Positions 29,673-40,562 of a stretch of 64,000 nt of DNA are shown in pieces. Under the pieces are notes generated by a model, which was given only the letters and a program-made list of their open reading frames with translations, was not told the DNA's origin and made no database searches. Source of the stretch: Mesorhizobium terrae (lineage in GTDB: Bacteria; Pseudomonadota; Alphaproteobacteria; Rhizobiales; Rhizobiaceae). Position 1 is the stretch's first letter. Every line of letters starts with the position of its first letter. A program made the translations under genes and the position numbers. The stretch covers positions 1 to 64,000 of the forward strand of contig NZ_CP044218.1 of NCBI RefSeq assembly GCF_008727715.1. Reading direction: 5' to 3'.

Positions 29673-29992
29673 TGTTTCTCTCCCTGTGGACGCCGGTCGT
29701 TGGGGCAACGCGGCGCCGTGTTGGCATTGGTTCGCGTTGCCGAACGAACGACATCGCGATGAGACAAACCGGGGAGAAATGAGTGCGTCCCGCCACGATC
29801 GCCACCGAAGGTCTCGCCTTCGTGGCCAGGTGCTAACCCGCGTGGTCCTCTCCTCCCAGACCTGTTGGCCAGGCCGCCTCCAACAGCCGGACCGGCGCGG
29901 ACCCTAGCCGAACAAGCTGACATCTGACTGACATCGTGTCGGAAAGGCCGGAATGAGGGTCAAAACGCCATGGTTTTGCCGCCGAACCGCTG
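29673..29992. promoter_or_regulatory. Intergenic region upstream of tctC
   Basis: This stretch of 320 bases has no gene. It holds the tctC ribosome-binding site at its left end, a short stem CAAAAC/GTTTTG at 29961-29978 and a 13-bp dyad at 29987-29999 that overlaps the stop codon of the binding-protein gene. It also holds a pair of direct repeats at 29918-29935. The stem may be a weak terminator for the binding-protein gene. The tctC promoter must lie here unless tctC is read from upstream. Confidence 0.5.
29918..29935. promoter_or_regulatory. Direct repeats with 11-bp period, possible TctD site
   Basis: TGACATC occurs at 29918-29924 and again at 29929-29935, with TGAC between, so the repeat period is 11 bases. 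OmpR/PhoB-type regulators such as TctD usually bind head-to-tail repeats spaced about one helical turn. A further GACATC lies at 29750-29755. The distance to the tctC start is about 245 bases. Assignment to TctD is an inference. Confidence 0.35.
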
Positions 29993-31057
29993 TCAGCGGC
30001 CCTGCAAAGCGTTGTTCCAGCGTTCAACGAGACGGTTGCGCTTGACCTGGTCGAGATAGACCAGCAGGCCCGGACTGACCGGGACCGGCCTCAACTGCGC
30101 ACCCATCGTGGCCTGGATGGCGTTGGCGGTGTTTTCGCCCGACACATCGGGATTGACGGCGGCGATGTGCAGATCGCGCGCCATGATGGTCTGGCCTTCC
30201 GCCGACATGAAATAGGCGAGGAAGGCGCGGCCGAGATCCGGCGAGCCGGCAGCCTTCGGCACCAGGCCGATGCGCGACATGACGATGGTGTAGTCCTTCG
30301 GCATGACGATGCCGACATCAGGATTGCGCGCCGCCCAGTCCGCTGCATAGGAGCCGAGGATGTTGTAGCCCAGGATGGCGCGGCCATCGGCTATGCGCTC
30401 GAGGATCGCCGAGCTCTTGGAGTAGAGCTTCACACCGGCCTTGCCCATGGTGCGCACGATCGACCAGATGTCGGGAAATTGCTCCTGGTCGCGTGCCATG
30501 AACATGAAGCCGACGCCCGAACGTTCGATGTCGTAGGTGGCGATCCGCCCCTGAACGGTATCGGCGTTGTGTTCGATATAGTCGACCAGTTGCCCACGGG
30601 TCGCCGGCGGCGGCGCGTCGCTGAAACTCGGCTTGTGATAGACGAAGACCGCCGGTTCGAAGGTGAGCGCATAGGCGGTGTTGCGCCAGTTCGCCCAGCG
30701 CGGCCAGCGAGCGCTCATCGGCAAGGTGCTCTCCTGCGCATAACCGTCATTGGCGAGCTTCACCTGCAGATCCATCGCCGAGGAAAAGGCCATGTCGGCT
30801 GTCTTCCCTCCGGCGTTGGTCTCTTCGACGATGCGGCTGTAGATATCGCCTGTCAGCAGTTCCTCGTAGCGCACGGCGATACTCGGATTGGCGCGCCGGA
30901 AACCTTCGATCATGCCCTTGGCGAGCGGAACGTCGAGCGCCGAATAGACGACCAAGGTGCGCGCGCCGGCTTCTCCGTCGAGCGCAGGGAACAGGGTGGT
31001 CTCGGCGACGGCCGGGGCCGGCAGCAAGGCCGCGATGACGAGGACGACAAAACGCAT
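29993..31057 (-). CDS. Periplasmic substrate-binding protein (FbpA/PgtC-like)
   Basis: The product of 354 residues has a signal peptide (MRFVVLVIAALLPAPAVAE) and the fold of periplasmic binding proteins of the ferric-iron/phosphate-ester group: LVVYSALDVPLAKGMIEGF near the N-terminus, then GYNILGSYA and the C-terminal VKRNRLVERW. No ABC permease or ATPase lies beside it. Instead it is divergent from a two-component pair and upstream of tctCBA. In the Salmonella PgtABC system a similar binding protein works with the sensor kinase as signal co-receptor, and that role is a reasonable guess here. The ATG at 31057 has a poor ribosome site. Confidence 0.8.
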   Translation of the reverse strand: MRFVVLVIAALLPAPAVAETTLFPALDGEAGARTLVVYSALDVPLAKGMIEGFRRANPSIAVRYEELLTGDIYSRIVEETNAGGKTADMAFSSAMDLQVKLANDGYAQESTLPMSARWPRWANWRNTAYALTFEPAVFVYHKPSFSDAPPPATRGQLVDYIEHNADTVQGRIATYDIERSGVGFMFMARDQEQFPDIWSIVRTMGKAGVKLYSKSSAILERIADGRAILGYNILGSYAADWAARNPDVGIVMPKDYTIVMSRIGLVPKAAGSPDLGRAFLAYFMSAEGQTIMARDLHIAAVNPDVSGENTANAIQATMGAQLRPVPVSPGLLVYLDQVKRNRLVERWNNALQGR

Positions 31058-31194
31058 GGCGGCCAAATTGCATGACCGGTACCCGCTCCACAAGTCGCGG
31101 CACAGTGGCGTGGATAGCGCCGCGCGATGGTTTGGCCCACTGGGAAGACCTGCTAATCTGGTCGCCGGGAAAAAGACCCGGCAAGGAGCTCCGG

Positions 31195-31860
31195 TTGCGC
31201 ATACTGGTTGTGGAGGACACGCAAACGCTGGCGGATGGGCTGGTGGCCGTGCTGAAAGGCAGCGGCTATGCCGTCGATCATGTCACTGACGGCCCTTCGG
31301 CTTTGGCCGTGCTCTCGGCCGAGCATTTCGACCTCGTCATCCTAGACCTCAACCTTCCGCGTATGGACGGCCTGGAGGTGCTGCGCGGCATCCGGGCGCG
31401 CCAGGATGGACCAGGCGTGCTCATCCTCAGCGCGCGCGCCGACCTGCACGACAAGATCAAGGGGCTGGACCTCGGCGCCGACGACTACATGACCAAGCCT
31501 TTCGACGTCGACGAACTTGAAGCGCGCGTGCGCATGCTGCTGCGCCGCCATGCCGGCCTGAAATCGAGCACCGTCACCTTCGGCGAAGTGACCTTCGACC
31601 TCACTTCGCGCAGCTTTGCCGGCGGCGGCGCGCTGCTCGATCTGCCGGCCCGCGAGGTGAGCCTGCTCGAAACCTTGTTCCTGCGCGCCGGCAAGGTGGT
31701 GCCGAAACAGTCCATTCTCGAATCGCTGGCCGGCTTCGACGAGGAGCTCTCCTTCAACGCCATCGAACAATATGTCAGCCGGCTGCGGCGGCGCCTTGCG
31801 CCTTACGGGGTGACGGTGCGCACCGCTCGCGGCATCGGCTACTACCTTGAAAAAGTGTAG
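31195..31860 (+). CDS. tctD: OmpR-family response regulator, TctD-like
   Basis: The 221-residue protein has a receiver domain with the acidic pair Glu7/Asp8, the phosphorylation site Asp51 (LVILDLNLPRMDG) and the Lys of MTKPFD, followed by an OmpR/PhoB winged helix (about 125-220, with DLPAREVSLLETLF and YVSRLRRRL). A TTG start at 31195 is chosen because AAGGAG lies six bases before it and the receiver begins there (RILVVEDTQTLADG). It is followed after 24 bases by its sensor kinase. Its neighbourhood with tctCBA suggests it activates tricarboxylate uptake genes. Confidence 0.9.
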   Translation: MRILVVEDTQTLADGLVAVLKGSGYAVDHVTDGPSALAVLSAEHFDLVILDLNLPRMDGLEVLRGIRARQDGPGVLILSARADLHDKIKGLDLGADDYMTKPFDVDELEARVRMLLRRHAGLKSSTVTFGEVTFDLTSRSFAGGGALLDLPAREVSLLETLFLRAGKVVPKQSILESLAGFDEELSFNAIEQYVSRLRRRLAPYGVTVRTARGIGYYLEKV

Positions 31861-31884
31861 CCGGACCATGGAATTGGCCCGCTG

Positions 31885-33312
31885 ATGGTCGTCGCGGCAC
31901 CTCATTCCCTGCGCCGCAGGCTGCTGTTCTGGCTGCTGGTGCCGCTGATCTCGATCGGCCTGATCGCACTGGTCGACACCTGGCGCGAGGCGGTGGACAC
32001 GGCGAATGCCGCGTCGGACCGGGTGCTTGCGGGTTCAGCGCTGGCGATCGCCGAGCGCGTCGTGGTTTCCGAGGAAGGAACGCTGGAGGTCGACATTCCC
32101 TATGTGGCACTGGAGATGCTGACCTCGGCGGCGCAGGACCGCGTTTTCTATCGCGTCGACGGACCGCCCGGCACCTTCATCACCGGCTATGACGGATTGC
32201 CGATCATGCCGTCGCCGGTGCCGGAGAAACCGCAATTCTCCGACGCCAGCTTCCGTGGCGAGCCGATCCGGCTGGCGGCATTGGCGCGTTCAGCTTCGAC
32301 CGGCGTCGATTCCATTCCCTTTGTCGTCACCGTCGCCGAGACGACCATCGCTCGCACCCAGCTGGCCCGCACCATCCTGCTGCATTCGGCGTTGCGCCTG
32401 ACCATCCTGATTGGCGGCGCCGCGCTGATCGCCTGGTTTGCCGTCAACGCCGCGCTGCAGCCGCTCTACCGGTTGCGCGCGGCGATCGCCGAACGCAGTC
32501 CGGACGATCTGCACCCCATCGACGACCGGGTGCCCAGCGAAGTGCGCGGTCTGGTCGATACGATGAATTCCTTCATGGTGCGGTTGGGTGGCGCGCTGTC
32601 AGGCCTGCGCAACTTCACCGGCAATGCCAGCCACCAATTGCGTACGCCGATGACCATCGTGCGCACGCAGCTTGCGCTCGCCGGACGCGCCAAGTCACTC
32701 AGTGAGGCACGGGCGGCCGCGCAAACGGCCGACGCGGCGGTGGTTCACGCCGAACGTATTCTCGCGCAACTTTTGCTGCTTGCCCGCATCGATGCCGCCG
32801 CCTCGAACAGGATCGAGACGACCTCGGTCGACCTTGCAGCCATCGCCATGGACTGCGTGGCGGATAGGGTGGTGAAGGCGAGCGCGGCAGGCGTCGATCT
32901 CGGCTTCGAGGGCGGTCAGCCGGTCGTCATCCATGGCGAGGCGCTGCTGGTGGGCGAACTGGTCGGCAATCTGGTCGACAACGCCATCGCCTATGCCGGC
33001 GATGGGGCGGAAATCACGGTGCGTGTCTTTGCCAACAGCGAAGCCGTGTTCGAGGTGGAGGACAATGGGCCCGGCATTCCGCCCAGACAGCTGGCCGCGG
33101 TGCGGGCGCGCTTTTCGCGAGGTGCCGTGCAGGACAAGCCGGGCAGCGGGCTCGGGCTCCCGATCGTGGAGGAAATCGCCGGACTGTTCGGCGGCAGGCT
33201 GGCGCTGGAGACACCGGCTACCGGCAAGGGCCTTTGCGCCCGCGTGACGCTGCCTTTGGCATACGCAGCGACCGCGAAAGCCGGCGAAGAGACCGCCGCT
33301 ACAGCCGGGTAA
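31885..33312 (+). CDS. tctE: Sensor histidine kinase, TctE-like
   Basis: The 475-residue protein has an N-terminal membrane helix (about 11-31), a periplasmic domain of the type found in TctE sensors (about 35-165), a second helix (about 168-190), then the dimerisation domain with the phosphoacceptor His250 ([11 protein letters not shown]). The ATPase domain follows, with the N box [13 protein letters not shown], the G1 box DNGPGIP and the G2 box GSGLGLPIV. Its last 14 bases overlap the convergent trmB stop. The ligand is presumably the acid imported by TctCBA or the extra binding protein in its loaded state; this is inferred. Confidence 0.92.
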   Translation: MVVAAPHSLRRRLLFWLLVPLISIGLIALVDTWREAVDTANAASDRVLAGSALAIAERVVVSEEGTLEVDIPYVALEMLTSAAQDRVFYRVDGPPGTFITGYDGLPIMPSPVPEKPQFSDASFRGEPIRLAALARSASTGVDSIPFVVTVAETTIARTQLARTILLHSALRLTILIGGAALIAWFAVNAALQPLYRLRAAIAERSPDDLHPIDDRVPSEVRGLVDTMNSFMVRLGGALSGLRNFTGNASHQLRTPMTIVRTQLALAGRAKSLSEARAAAQTADAAVVHAERILAQLLLLARIDAAASNRIETTSVDLAAIAMDCVADRVVKASAAGVDLGFEGGQPVVIHGEALLVGELVGNLVDNAIAYAGDGAEITVRVFANSEAVFEVEDNGPGIPPRQLAAVRARFSRGAVQDKPGSGLGLPIVEEIAGLFGGRLALETPATGKGLCARVTLPLAYAATAKAGEETAATAG

Positions 33313-34000
33313 AGGTCAGGTAGGCGGTACGCCGATCCTCGCGGATGGCTTTCGCCTCATAACGCGTGCTCTGCCATCCCGGATAAGGCGTATGCCAGTC
33401 CGTCGCCTCATCCGCCTGCCATTCGAAGGCGGCATGCGCGCGGCAATGCTGCAGCGTCCAGTTCACATAGGTGTCGATGTCGGAGGCGAAGCAGAACTTA
33501 CCGCCCGGTTTCAGGACCCGGGCGAAACGGTCGAGATTGACGGTGCTGACGAAACGCCGCTTCCAATGCCGCTTCTTCGGCCAGGGGTCCGGGTAAAGCA
33601 GGTCGATCCAGTCGAGCGACGCCTCGGGCAGCCAATCCAGCAGCAGCGCCGCATCATCGTCGAAGACGCGGAGATTGCCGGCAGGCTCCCGCGTCAACGC
33701 CATCATCATCTTGGCCATGCCGTTGACGAAGGGTTCGGCACCGATGAAGCCGGTTGCCGGGTGTGTCGAGACTTCCTGACGCAAATGCTCGCCACCGCCG
33801 AAGCCGATCTCGAGGCGGATCGAGGAGACTGGCGCCTCGAACAGGCCGCCGAGAGCAGCCGGTGCCGGCTGCTCGAGGTTCAGCCGATAGCGCTGGAGTC
33901 CAGTCTCCAGCGCCACCGCCTGCGCGGGGCGGATGGTCTTGCCGCGCCGCCGGCCGAAGAAAGCCTCGCTCGTCCGGCTGCGCCTGCCCTGCTCTTCCAT
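33299..34000 (-). CDS. trmB: tRNA (guanine-N7-)-methyltransferase
   Basis: TrmB methylates G46 in the variable loop of tRNA. The 233-residue protein contains the SAM motif [12 protein letters not shown], the conserved [13 protein letters not shown], and the TrmB signature [17 protein letters not shown]. It follows metK by 14 bases on the same strand, which links the methyltransferase to the enzyme that makes its methyl donor. Its 3' end overlaps the tctE 3' end by 14 bases. Confidence 0.95.
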   Translation of the reverse strand: MEEQGRRSRTSEAFFGRRRGKTIRPAQAVALETGLQRYRLNLEQPAPAALGGLFEAPVSSIRLEIGFGGGEHLRQEVSTHPATGFIGAEPFVNGMAKMMMALTREPAGNLRVFDDDAALLLDWLPEASLDWIDLLYPDPWPKKRHWKRRFVSTVNLDRFARVLKPGGKFCFASDIDTYVNWTLQHCRAHAAFEWQADEATDWHTPYPGWQSTRYEAKAIREDRRTAYLTFTRL

Positions 34001-34014
34001 GGTCCGATCCGCCG

Positions 34015-35280
34015 TCAGGCAGCCAGGGCGTCCTTGAGCGCCTTGGCCAGGTCGGTCTTCTCCCAGGAGAAGGAGCCATCGCGGCCGGCCTTGCGGCCGA
34101 AATGGCCGTAGGACGAAGTCTTGGCATAGATCGGCTTGTTGAGGTCGAGATGCTTACGGATGCCCGACGGCGACAGGTCCATGACCTTGCGCAGGGCGTC
34201 TTCCAGCTTGGCCTCGTCGACCGAACCGGTGCCGTGCAGATCGACATAGACCGACAGCGGCTGCGCGACGCCGATGGCGTAGGACAGCTGGATCGTGCAG
34301 CGGTCGGCAAGCTTGGCGGCAACCACGTTCTTGGCCAGGTAGCGCGCGGCATAGGCGGCCGAACGGTCAACCTTGGTGGTGTCCTTGCCGGAGAACGCGC
34401 CGCCGCCATGCGGAGCAGCACCGCCGTAGGTGTCGACGATGATCTTGCGGCCGGTGAGGCCGGCATCGCCGTCGGGACCGCCGATCACGAACTTGCCGGT
34501 CGGGTTGATGTACCAGTTGCAGTCGTTGGCGATCTTCAGGTCGCCCAGCGCCTCGCGGATATAGGGCTCGACCACCTTGCGGACCTTCTTCGAATCCCAA
34601 CTCTCTTCAAGATGCTGGGTCGAGAGCACGATCTGCGTAACCTCGGCGGCCTTGCCGTCGACATACTTGACCGTGACCTGGCTCTTGGCGTCCGGACCGA
34701 GCTTGCCGGCATCGCCATTGTTCTTGTGACGGGCGTCGGCCAGCAATTCGAGGATCTTGTGGCTGTAATAGATCGGCGCCGGCATCAGGTCCGGCGTCTC
34801 GCGGCAGGCATAACCGAACATGATGCCCTGGTCGCCTGCCCCTTCTTCACCCTGCTTGTCGGAAGCGTTGTCGACGCCCTGGGCGATGTCAGCCGACTGG
34901 CCGTGCAGCAGAACGTCGATCTTGGCGGTCTTCCAGTGGAACCCGCTCTGCTCGTAGCCGATGGCGCGGATGGCCTTGCGGGCGACCGACTTGAACTTGG
35001 CCGGGTTGATGACCGGGAAATCTCCCGCGTCGGTCAGGATCGAGCCGTCCTTGGCCTTCTTCAGCAGCGTGTCCGGCACGCGAACTTCGCCGGCGATGAC
35101 AACGCGGTTGGTGGTGGCCAGCGTCTCGCAGGCGACACGCACGTCCCAGGGGTTCATGCCGGCCTTCTTGGCCTCGCGGTAGACGAGATCGACGATTTCG
35201 TCGGAAATTCGATCGCACACCTTATCGGGGTGGCCTTCGGAAACGGATTCGGAGGTGAAAAGGTAGTTCTGCCGCGACAC
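34015..35280 (-). CDS. metK: S-adenosylmethionine synthetase
   Basis: MetK makes S-adenosylmethionine from methionine and ATP. The 421-residue protein begins [19 protein letters not shown], with the conserved GHPDK at 16-20, and has [12 protein letters not shown] and the P-loop-like [22 protein letters not shown]. It starts with GTG behind an AGGGG site. The usual family length is about 385, so this member carries extra loops, common in rhizobia. It is followed by trmB. The leader holds two hairpins, one with a T-run. Confidence 0.97.
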   Translation of the reverse strand: MSRQNYLFTSESVSEGHPDKVCDRISDEIVDLVYREAKKAGMNPWDVRVACETLATTNRVVIAGEVRVPDTLLKKAKDGSILTDAGDFPVINPAKFKSVARKAIRAIGYEQSGFHWKTAKIDVLLHGQSADIAQGVDNASDKQGEEGAGDQGIMFGYACRETPDLMPAPIYYSHKILELLADARHKNNGDAGKLGPDAKSQVTVKYVDGKAAEVTQIVLSTQHLEESWDSKKVRKVVEPYIREALGDLKIANDCNWYINPTGKFVIGGPDGDAGLTGRKIIVDTYGGAAPHGGGAFSGKDTTKVDRSAAYAARYLAKNVVAAKLADRCTIQLSYAIGVAQPLSVYVDLHGTGSVDEAKLEDALRKVMDLSPSGIRKHLDLNKPIYAKTSSYGHFGRKAGRDGSFSWEKTDLAKALKDALAA

Positions 35281-35295
35281 GGGTGTCCCCTCTTG

Positions 35296-35351
35296 AAAAA
35301 GACCGGCAGGCTGCCGATCTGGCGCGCCACGTGTTAGCGGGGGCGCGCCAG
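35296..35351 (-). promoter_or_regulatory. Tandem hairpins in the metK leader
   Basis: In minus-strand RNA, bases 35342-35351 pair with 35319-35328 (10 pairs, 13-base loop). A second stem follows at once (35312-35316 with 35304-35308, three-base loop), with U residues after it at 35300-35296. The second stem resembles a small terminator placed just before the metK ribosome site. It may end praR transcripts or attenuate metK. It matches no SAM riboswitch class that I can recognise. Confidence 0.45.
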
Positions 35352-35486
35352 TCTCGTCAAGACGATTGGAGGGTATCGGATATCAAAGCCCGGCGGCGTG
35401 ACGGAAGAATATTCCCGACAAAGAGGAGATTGGGCCGAAACATCCCACTCCACTCTAAATACGAGCCGAACAGGCCGATTTCGCCG

Positions 35487-35906
35487 TCAGTTGGCCTCGT
35501 CGCCGGCGAGGGATTTGACAAGGTCGATGATCCGCCGGCGAACCTTCGGATCCGCTACTTTCACAAAGGCACGATTGAGCTGAAGCCCTTCGGGGGTGGA
35601 GCAGAATTCCGCTGCCAGCGCCATGGCGCTGTCCTCGGCGAAACCGCGCGGCGGGCCACCATCCTGGCCAGGCGCATCCTCGAAAAAGAAAGCGACCGGC
35701 ACGCTCAGGATCGAGGCGATCGCTTGCAGGCGACTGGCGCCGACACGGTTCGTGCCTTTCTCATACTTCTGAATCTGCTGAAAGGTTATGCCAAGGTTCT
35801 CGCCAAGCTTTTCCTGGCTCATTCCAAGCATATTACGCCGAAGTCTGATGCGGCTACCGACGTGGGTGTCAATTGGGTTTGGTTTTTTCTTGTTTTCTTC
35901 TACCAT
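35487..35906 (-). CDS. praR: XRE/Cro-CI family regulator, PraR/PhrR-like
   Basis: The 139-residue protein has an N-terminal helix-turn-helix of the Cro/CI type (about 17-72: RIRLRRNMLGMSQEKLGENLGI, then QQIQKYEKGTNRV) and a short C-terminal domain. PraR in Rhizobium leguminosarum represses quorum-sensing and biofilm genes, and the related gene in Sinorhizobium also lies between lnt and metK. Gene order and motif wording point to that regulator. A GAGGA site precedes the ATG. The symbol is given by homology and synteny, without a search. Confidence 0.75.
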   Translation of the reverse strand: MVEENKKKPNPIDTHVGSRIRLRRNMLGMSQEKLGENLGITFQQIQKYEKGTNRVGASRLQAIASILSVPVAFFFEDAPGQDGGPPRGFAEDSAMALAAEFCSTPEGLQLNRAFVKVADPKVRRRIIDLVKSLAGDEAN

Positions 35907-36047
35907 TTTTTCCTCGCCGAATTCTTCCGGCTGTTCGTGTTTTTTGACGCCTACCCTGTGGTTTATACGACCCCCTCACCCGATAAAGCGCGACTAAGTG
36001 CGAAAGATGCCAACCCTCTACAATATGGGTTCCTAATATATTGGCTG

Positions 36048-37637
36048 TCAATTCGCCGGTAGCTTGTGCCTTACGCATAAGACGAAAGCAATCAGGGCGA
36101 GGGCGAGCATAAGCAGGTATCCGTTAACGCGCCGTTGGGCGGCCGAAACGACGTCCTGAGACGTCGCCACGGCGACACGGGCGTCGATGGTGTCGCGGGC
36201 GTCGATGGCGAGCGCATCGACGATCCTGCCCCGCGCATCGACGACCGCGGAAATGCCATTGTTAGCCGCACGTAACAGAGGCAAGCCATTCTCCACCGCG
36301 CGTATCTGAGCTTGACGGAAGTGTTGATAGGGGCCTGGGGTATCCCCGAACCACGCATCATTGGTAAGGTTCACAATAAGCTGACTTGACGTTGCGTCAA
36401 CAGACACCAGGTCAGGGAAAATCACCTCATAGCAAACAAAAGGTAACCCGCTGATTGCGCCGGGCAACGATATCGGGTGCCGTTCGTTGCCCGCGGCAAA
36501 CATCGCGGGCCCTGCCACCAACTGTTCGATACCGACGCGGCGCAGCCAGTCGGCGAAGGGCAGATACTCGCCGAACGGCACCAGATGGACCTTGTCCACC
36601 GCGTCGACGATCTCGCCCTTGTCGTTGATGGCGACGACGGAATTGTAATAGCGGGTGGCGGCATTGGCCGAAGCCCCCTCCTCCCGCACCGCACCGGCAA
36701 CCAGCATCTGGCCGTCGGTCAGCATCTCGCCCAGTGCCGTCAAGGCGTCCGGCCGCTCGGTGAACAGGAACGGCACCGAGGTTTCCGGCCACAGGATCAG
36801 TTGCGGCTTGGGCTTGCCCGATGCCGGCGTCTTCGACGACATGCCGAGCAGCGTGGCGAAGATACGGTCGCGAACGGAAGCGTCCCATTTCTCGCGCATG
36901 TCGACCGCCGGCTGCACGATGCGGACATCGAGCGTCTTGGCAACCTGGACCGGCGTGGTAAGCCGGTAATAACCGAAACCGAGATGCACCGCCACGAGGA
37001 TGCCGGCGATTGCAGCCCCGACCACCAGGTCGCGACGGCCGGCAAGCAGCGCCGGCATGGCGAAGACGAACACGGCGAGCGCATTCATGCCGCTCATGCC
37101 AATGGCGGAAACGCTCTGCATCAACAGCGGCACCGGCATCGCGGCGTAGCCGACTGCATTCCACGGAAAGCCGGTGAACAAAAAGCCGCGCAGCCATTCC
37201 GCCAAAGCGAAGGCAAAGGCGAGCGCCGCGATGCGACCGATGCCGCTGCTCCACAACAGACGGGCAAGTGCCGCCGCGAACCCGTAGAAAAAGGCAAGCA
37301 AAAGCGGGATGCCGACCACCGCGAAAGGCATCGCCCAGGCATAGTCGTCTGCCTCGACCAGCAATGCCTGGCCGATCCACCAGAGGCCGGCCAGAAAGTA
37401 ACCGAACCCGAACCACCAGCCGACCGCGAAGGCGGGACGCAGGCGCCTGAAAAGCCCTCGCGAAGCCTCGCCGGTCGTGCCATCAAGCAGCCACACCAGG
37501 ACGGGGAAAGAGACAAAGCAAGCGGCGAAGAAATCGTAAGGCGCCTGACCAAGAACCGCCAGCGCACCGGCCAGAAAGGCCGCCAATGCGCGTCGCCAAC
37601 CCCAAAGCAGAATTATCCGGCCGGCGAGGCGCTCCAT
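36048..37637 (-). CDS. lnt: Apolipoprotein N-acyltransferase
   Basis: Lnt adds the third acyl chain to the N-terminal cysteine of lipoproteins in the inner membrane. The 529-residue protein has about six N-terminal membrane helices (to about residue 215), a periplasmic nitrilase domain and a C-terminal helix. The catalytic triad contexts are visible: Glu in [11 protein letters not shown], Lys in [14 protein letters not shown] and Cys in [10 protein letters not shown]. It follows corC after 219 bases on the same strand, in the conserved miaB-phoH-ybeY-corC-lnt order. Confidence 0.96.
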   Translation of the reverse strand: MERLAGRIILLWGWRRALAAFLAGALAVLGQAPYDFFAACFVSFPVLVWLLDGTTGEASRGLFRRLRPAFAVGWWFGFGYFLAGLWWIGQALLVEADDYAWAMPFAVVGIPLLLAFFYGFAAALARLLWSSGIGRIAALAFAFALAEWLRGFLFTGFPWNAVGYAAMPVPLLMQSVSAIGMSGMNALAVFVFAMPALLAGRRDLVVGAAIAGILVAVHLGFGYYRLTTPVQVAKTLDVRIVQPAVDMREKWDASVRDRIFATLLGMSSKTPASGKPKPQLILWPETSVPFLFTERPDALTALGEMLTDGQMLVAGAVREEGASANAATRYYNSVVAINDKGEIVDAVDKVHLVPFGEYLPFADWLRRVGIEQLVAGPAMFAAGNERHPISLPGAISGLPFVCYEVIFPDLVSVDATSSQLIVNLTNDAWFGDTPGPYQHFRQAQIRAVENGLPLLRAANNGISAVVDARGRIVDALAIDARDTIDARVAVATSQDVVSAAQRRVNGYLLMLALALIAFVLCVRHKLPAN

Positions 37638-37856
37638 GCGGTCTTCCGAGTCGCGAGAATCATGGCGGAAGATGTATCAGGCCGCGGCTTCGGCTCCAAA
37701 TGGACGCGCGGTCGCAGACAGGAGGGGGCGCCCCATACGGGGACTGGCGAATGGCGTGCATCCAGTCGCCGTCGAAACGGTCCAGTTGCCTGGAAAGAGG
37801 TCTCGCAACACAGGCGGCCGCCGCAAAACGCGGCAGCCCGCCGAAAACCCGAGGGC

Positions 37857-38936
37857 CTAGGCCTGTTCGGTGCGGACCGCGCGACGGCGGCGTTCGTCCG
37901 CCTTCTGGCTCTCGACGATGCGCACGCGCTTCACGCGGCGCGGATCGGCGTCAAGGATATGGAACTCGAAGCCGGGAATGGCCTGCACCACTTCGCCGCG
38001 CGCGGGCACGCGGCCCAGCGTGTTGAAGATCATGCCGCCGATGGTGTCGACGGACTCGCCATGCTCGCCGGCGGCGAAATGTCCGCCGATCATCTTAGCG
38101 ACCTCATCGATCTCAGCCTTGCCGTCGACGACATAGATGCCGTCGCCAGCCTGCGTGATCATCGGTTCGTCCTCGTCGTGCTCGTCCTCGATGTCGCCGA
38201 CCACCATCTCGACAATGTCCTCCAGCGAGGCGAGGCCGTCGGTGCCGCCATACTCGTCGATGACCAGCGCCATCTGCGTGCGGGCGGCCTGCATGCGGCC
38301 CATCAGGTCGGATGCCAGCATCGACGGCGGCACGAACAGTACCGGTCGGATCAGGTTCAGATCCCCAATCGTGCGGGCAAGGTCGACCTGGGTCAGGTCG
38401 AACAAAGCGGCCGCCGGGGTCTTGCGGCTGGCGCGGCCCGGTTTTTTGACGCGGGCAAGCCGCGTGATGTGAGCCAGCACGTCACGGATGTGGACCATGC
38501 CGCGCGGATCGTCGAGCGTCTCGGAATAGACCGGCATGCGCGAATGGCCGGATTGCTCGAACAGCACCAGGAGATCGCCCAGCCGGGTCGAAATCTCCAC
38601 GGCCTCGATGTCGGCGCGCGGCACCATGACGTCCTCGACACGCACTTCGCGCAGACGCAGGATGTTGTTGAGCATCGCGCGCTCGCCAGGCGAGAAGGAT
38701 TCCGCACCGGTTTCGGTCTCGGCCAGCGCGTCGGCGATTTCCTCGCGCAGCGAGGTGCCGTTGCGCTGCCTGAACAGGCCGATAACACGCTCGAACAGGG
38801 AAGGCCCGGCAGGAGAAGGCTCGCTCGCTACGCTGCCGGCGCTGGTACTCGGACTGGGAGCTTCTTCCGTCTTCGCGGAAGCCTTTACGGCACTGCCGGC
38901 GTCCGTGGGGGCGGCAGTCTCTGATTTCTCGTTCAT
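37857..38936 (-). CDS. CorC/HlyC-family CBS-domain protein
   Basis: The 359-residue protein has a Ser/Pro/Ala-rich N-terminal tail (about 1-45), a segment FSPGERAMLNNILRLREVRVEDVM, two CBS domains (about 95-255, with MVPRADIEAVE and VIDEYGGTDGLASLEDIVE) and a C-terminal CorC_HlyC domain (about 265-345). It lacks the DUF21 membrane domain, as in E. coli CorC (YbeX), which is linked to Mg2+ efflux and ribosome upkeep. It lies between ybeY and lnt as in many proteobacteria. Confidence 0.9.
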   Translation of the reverse strand: MNEKSETAAPTDAGSAVKASAKTEEAPSPSTSAGSVASEPSPAGPSLFERVIGLFRQRNGTSLREEIADALAETETGAESFSPGERAMLNNILRLREVRVEDVMVPRADIEAVEISTRLGDLLVLFEQSGHSRMPVYSETLDDPRGMVHIRDVLAHITRLARVKKPGRASRKTPAAALFDLTQVDLARTIGDLNLIRPVLFVPPSMLASDLMGRMQAARTQMALVIDEYGGTDGLASLEDIVEMVVGDIEDEHDEDEPMITQAGDGIYVVDGKAEIDEVAKMIGGHFAAGEHGESVDTIGGMIFNTLGRVPARGEVVQAIPGFEFHILDADPRRVKRVRIVESQKADERRRRAVRTEQA

Positions 38937-38962
38937 CGTCTTCCGGTCAATTGATCGTTTAG

Positions 38963-39451
38963 TTACGCATACGGATCGGGAATGGCAAGTCTTGCCAGCG
39001 CCAGGCGCTCGACAGCCTCCATCTCTTCCGCCTCGTCGTCGGTCTCGTGATCATAACCCAGCAAGTGCAACAGGCCGTGGATGACGAGATGGCTGATGTG
39101 GTTTTCGAGCGGCTTGCCTTCTTCGTCCGCCTCCCGCGCCACGGTCTCGGCCGCCAGCACGATATCGCCCAGCATCGGCGGCAGCGGGCCACCTTTGGCT
39201 GTGGGAAACGCAGGAAAGGACAAGACGTTGGTAGGCTTGTCCTTGCCACGCCATTCGGCGTTCAGCGTCTTGATCGCCGCGTCGTTGGTGAAGACCACGC
39301 TGAGTTCCGCCCGGCCATTATCGGCAAGGCCAAGTTCGCCAAAGGCTGCCCCCGCAGCGCGACCGACCAGCGCCTCAAGTACGGATTCCGGCGGCCACGC
39401 GCCTTCCTCGACCGCAAGGTCGATATCCAGCGGCAGATCAGGCGATGTCAT
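38963..39451 (-). CDS. ybeY: Endoribonuclease YbeY
   Basis: YbeY is a zinc-dependent RNase for 16S rRNA 3'-end maturation and 70S quality control. The 162-residue protein has the metal site H-x3-H-x5-H in [15 protein letters not shown] near residues 120-134, and the upstream conserved segment [18 protein letters not shown]. It follows phoH by 35 bases and precedes corC by 26, so the three are probably one transcript. Confidence 0.95.
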   Translation of the reverse strand: MTSPDLPLDIDLAVEEGAWPPESVLEALVGRAAGAAFGELGLADNGRAELSVVFTNDAAIKTLNAEWRGKDKPTNVLSFPAFPTAKGGPLPPMLGDIVLAAETVAREADEEGKPLENHISHLVIHGLLHLLGYDHETDDEAEEMEAVERLALARLAIPDPYA

Positions 39452-39486
39452 CGGACCTTGTCCTGATGGGCAAAAGACACGCTGGT

Positions 39487-40536
<1,050 letters not shown>

Positions 40537-40562
40537 ACGTCTCTCCTCATCTGATCAGGCAT

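Noticed and set aside
35281..35486. SAM riboswitch before metK
   Set aside because: The stems do not match the SAM-I, SAM-II or SAM/SAH consensus that I can recall, so only a generic leader structure is reported.
36477..38924. Long plus-strand open frame opposite lnt and corC
   Set aside because: It spans two unrelated minus-strand genes and their gap, which no single real gene should do; no motif seen.
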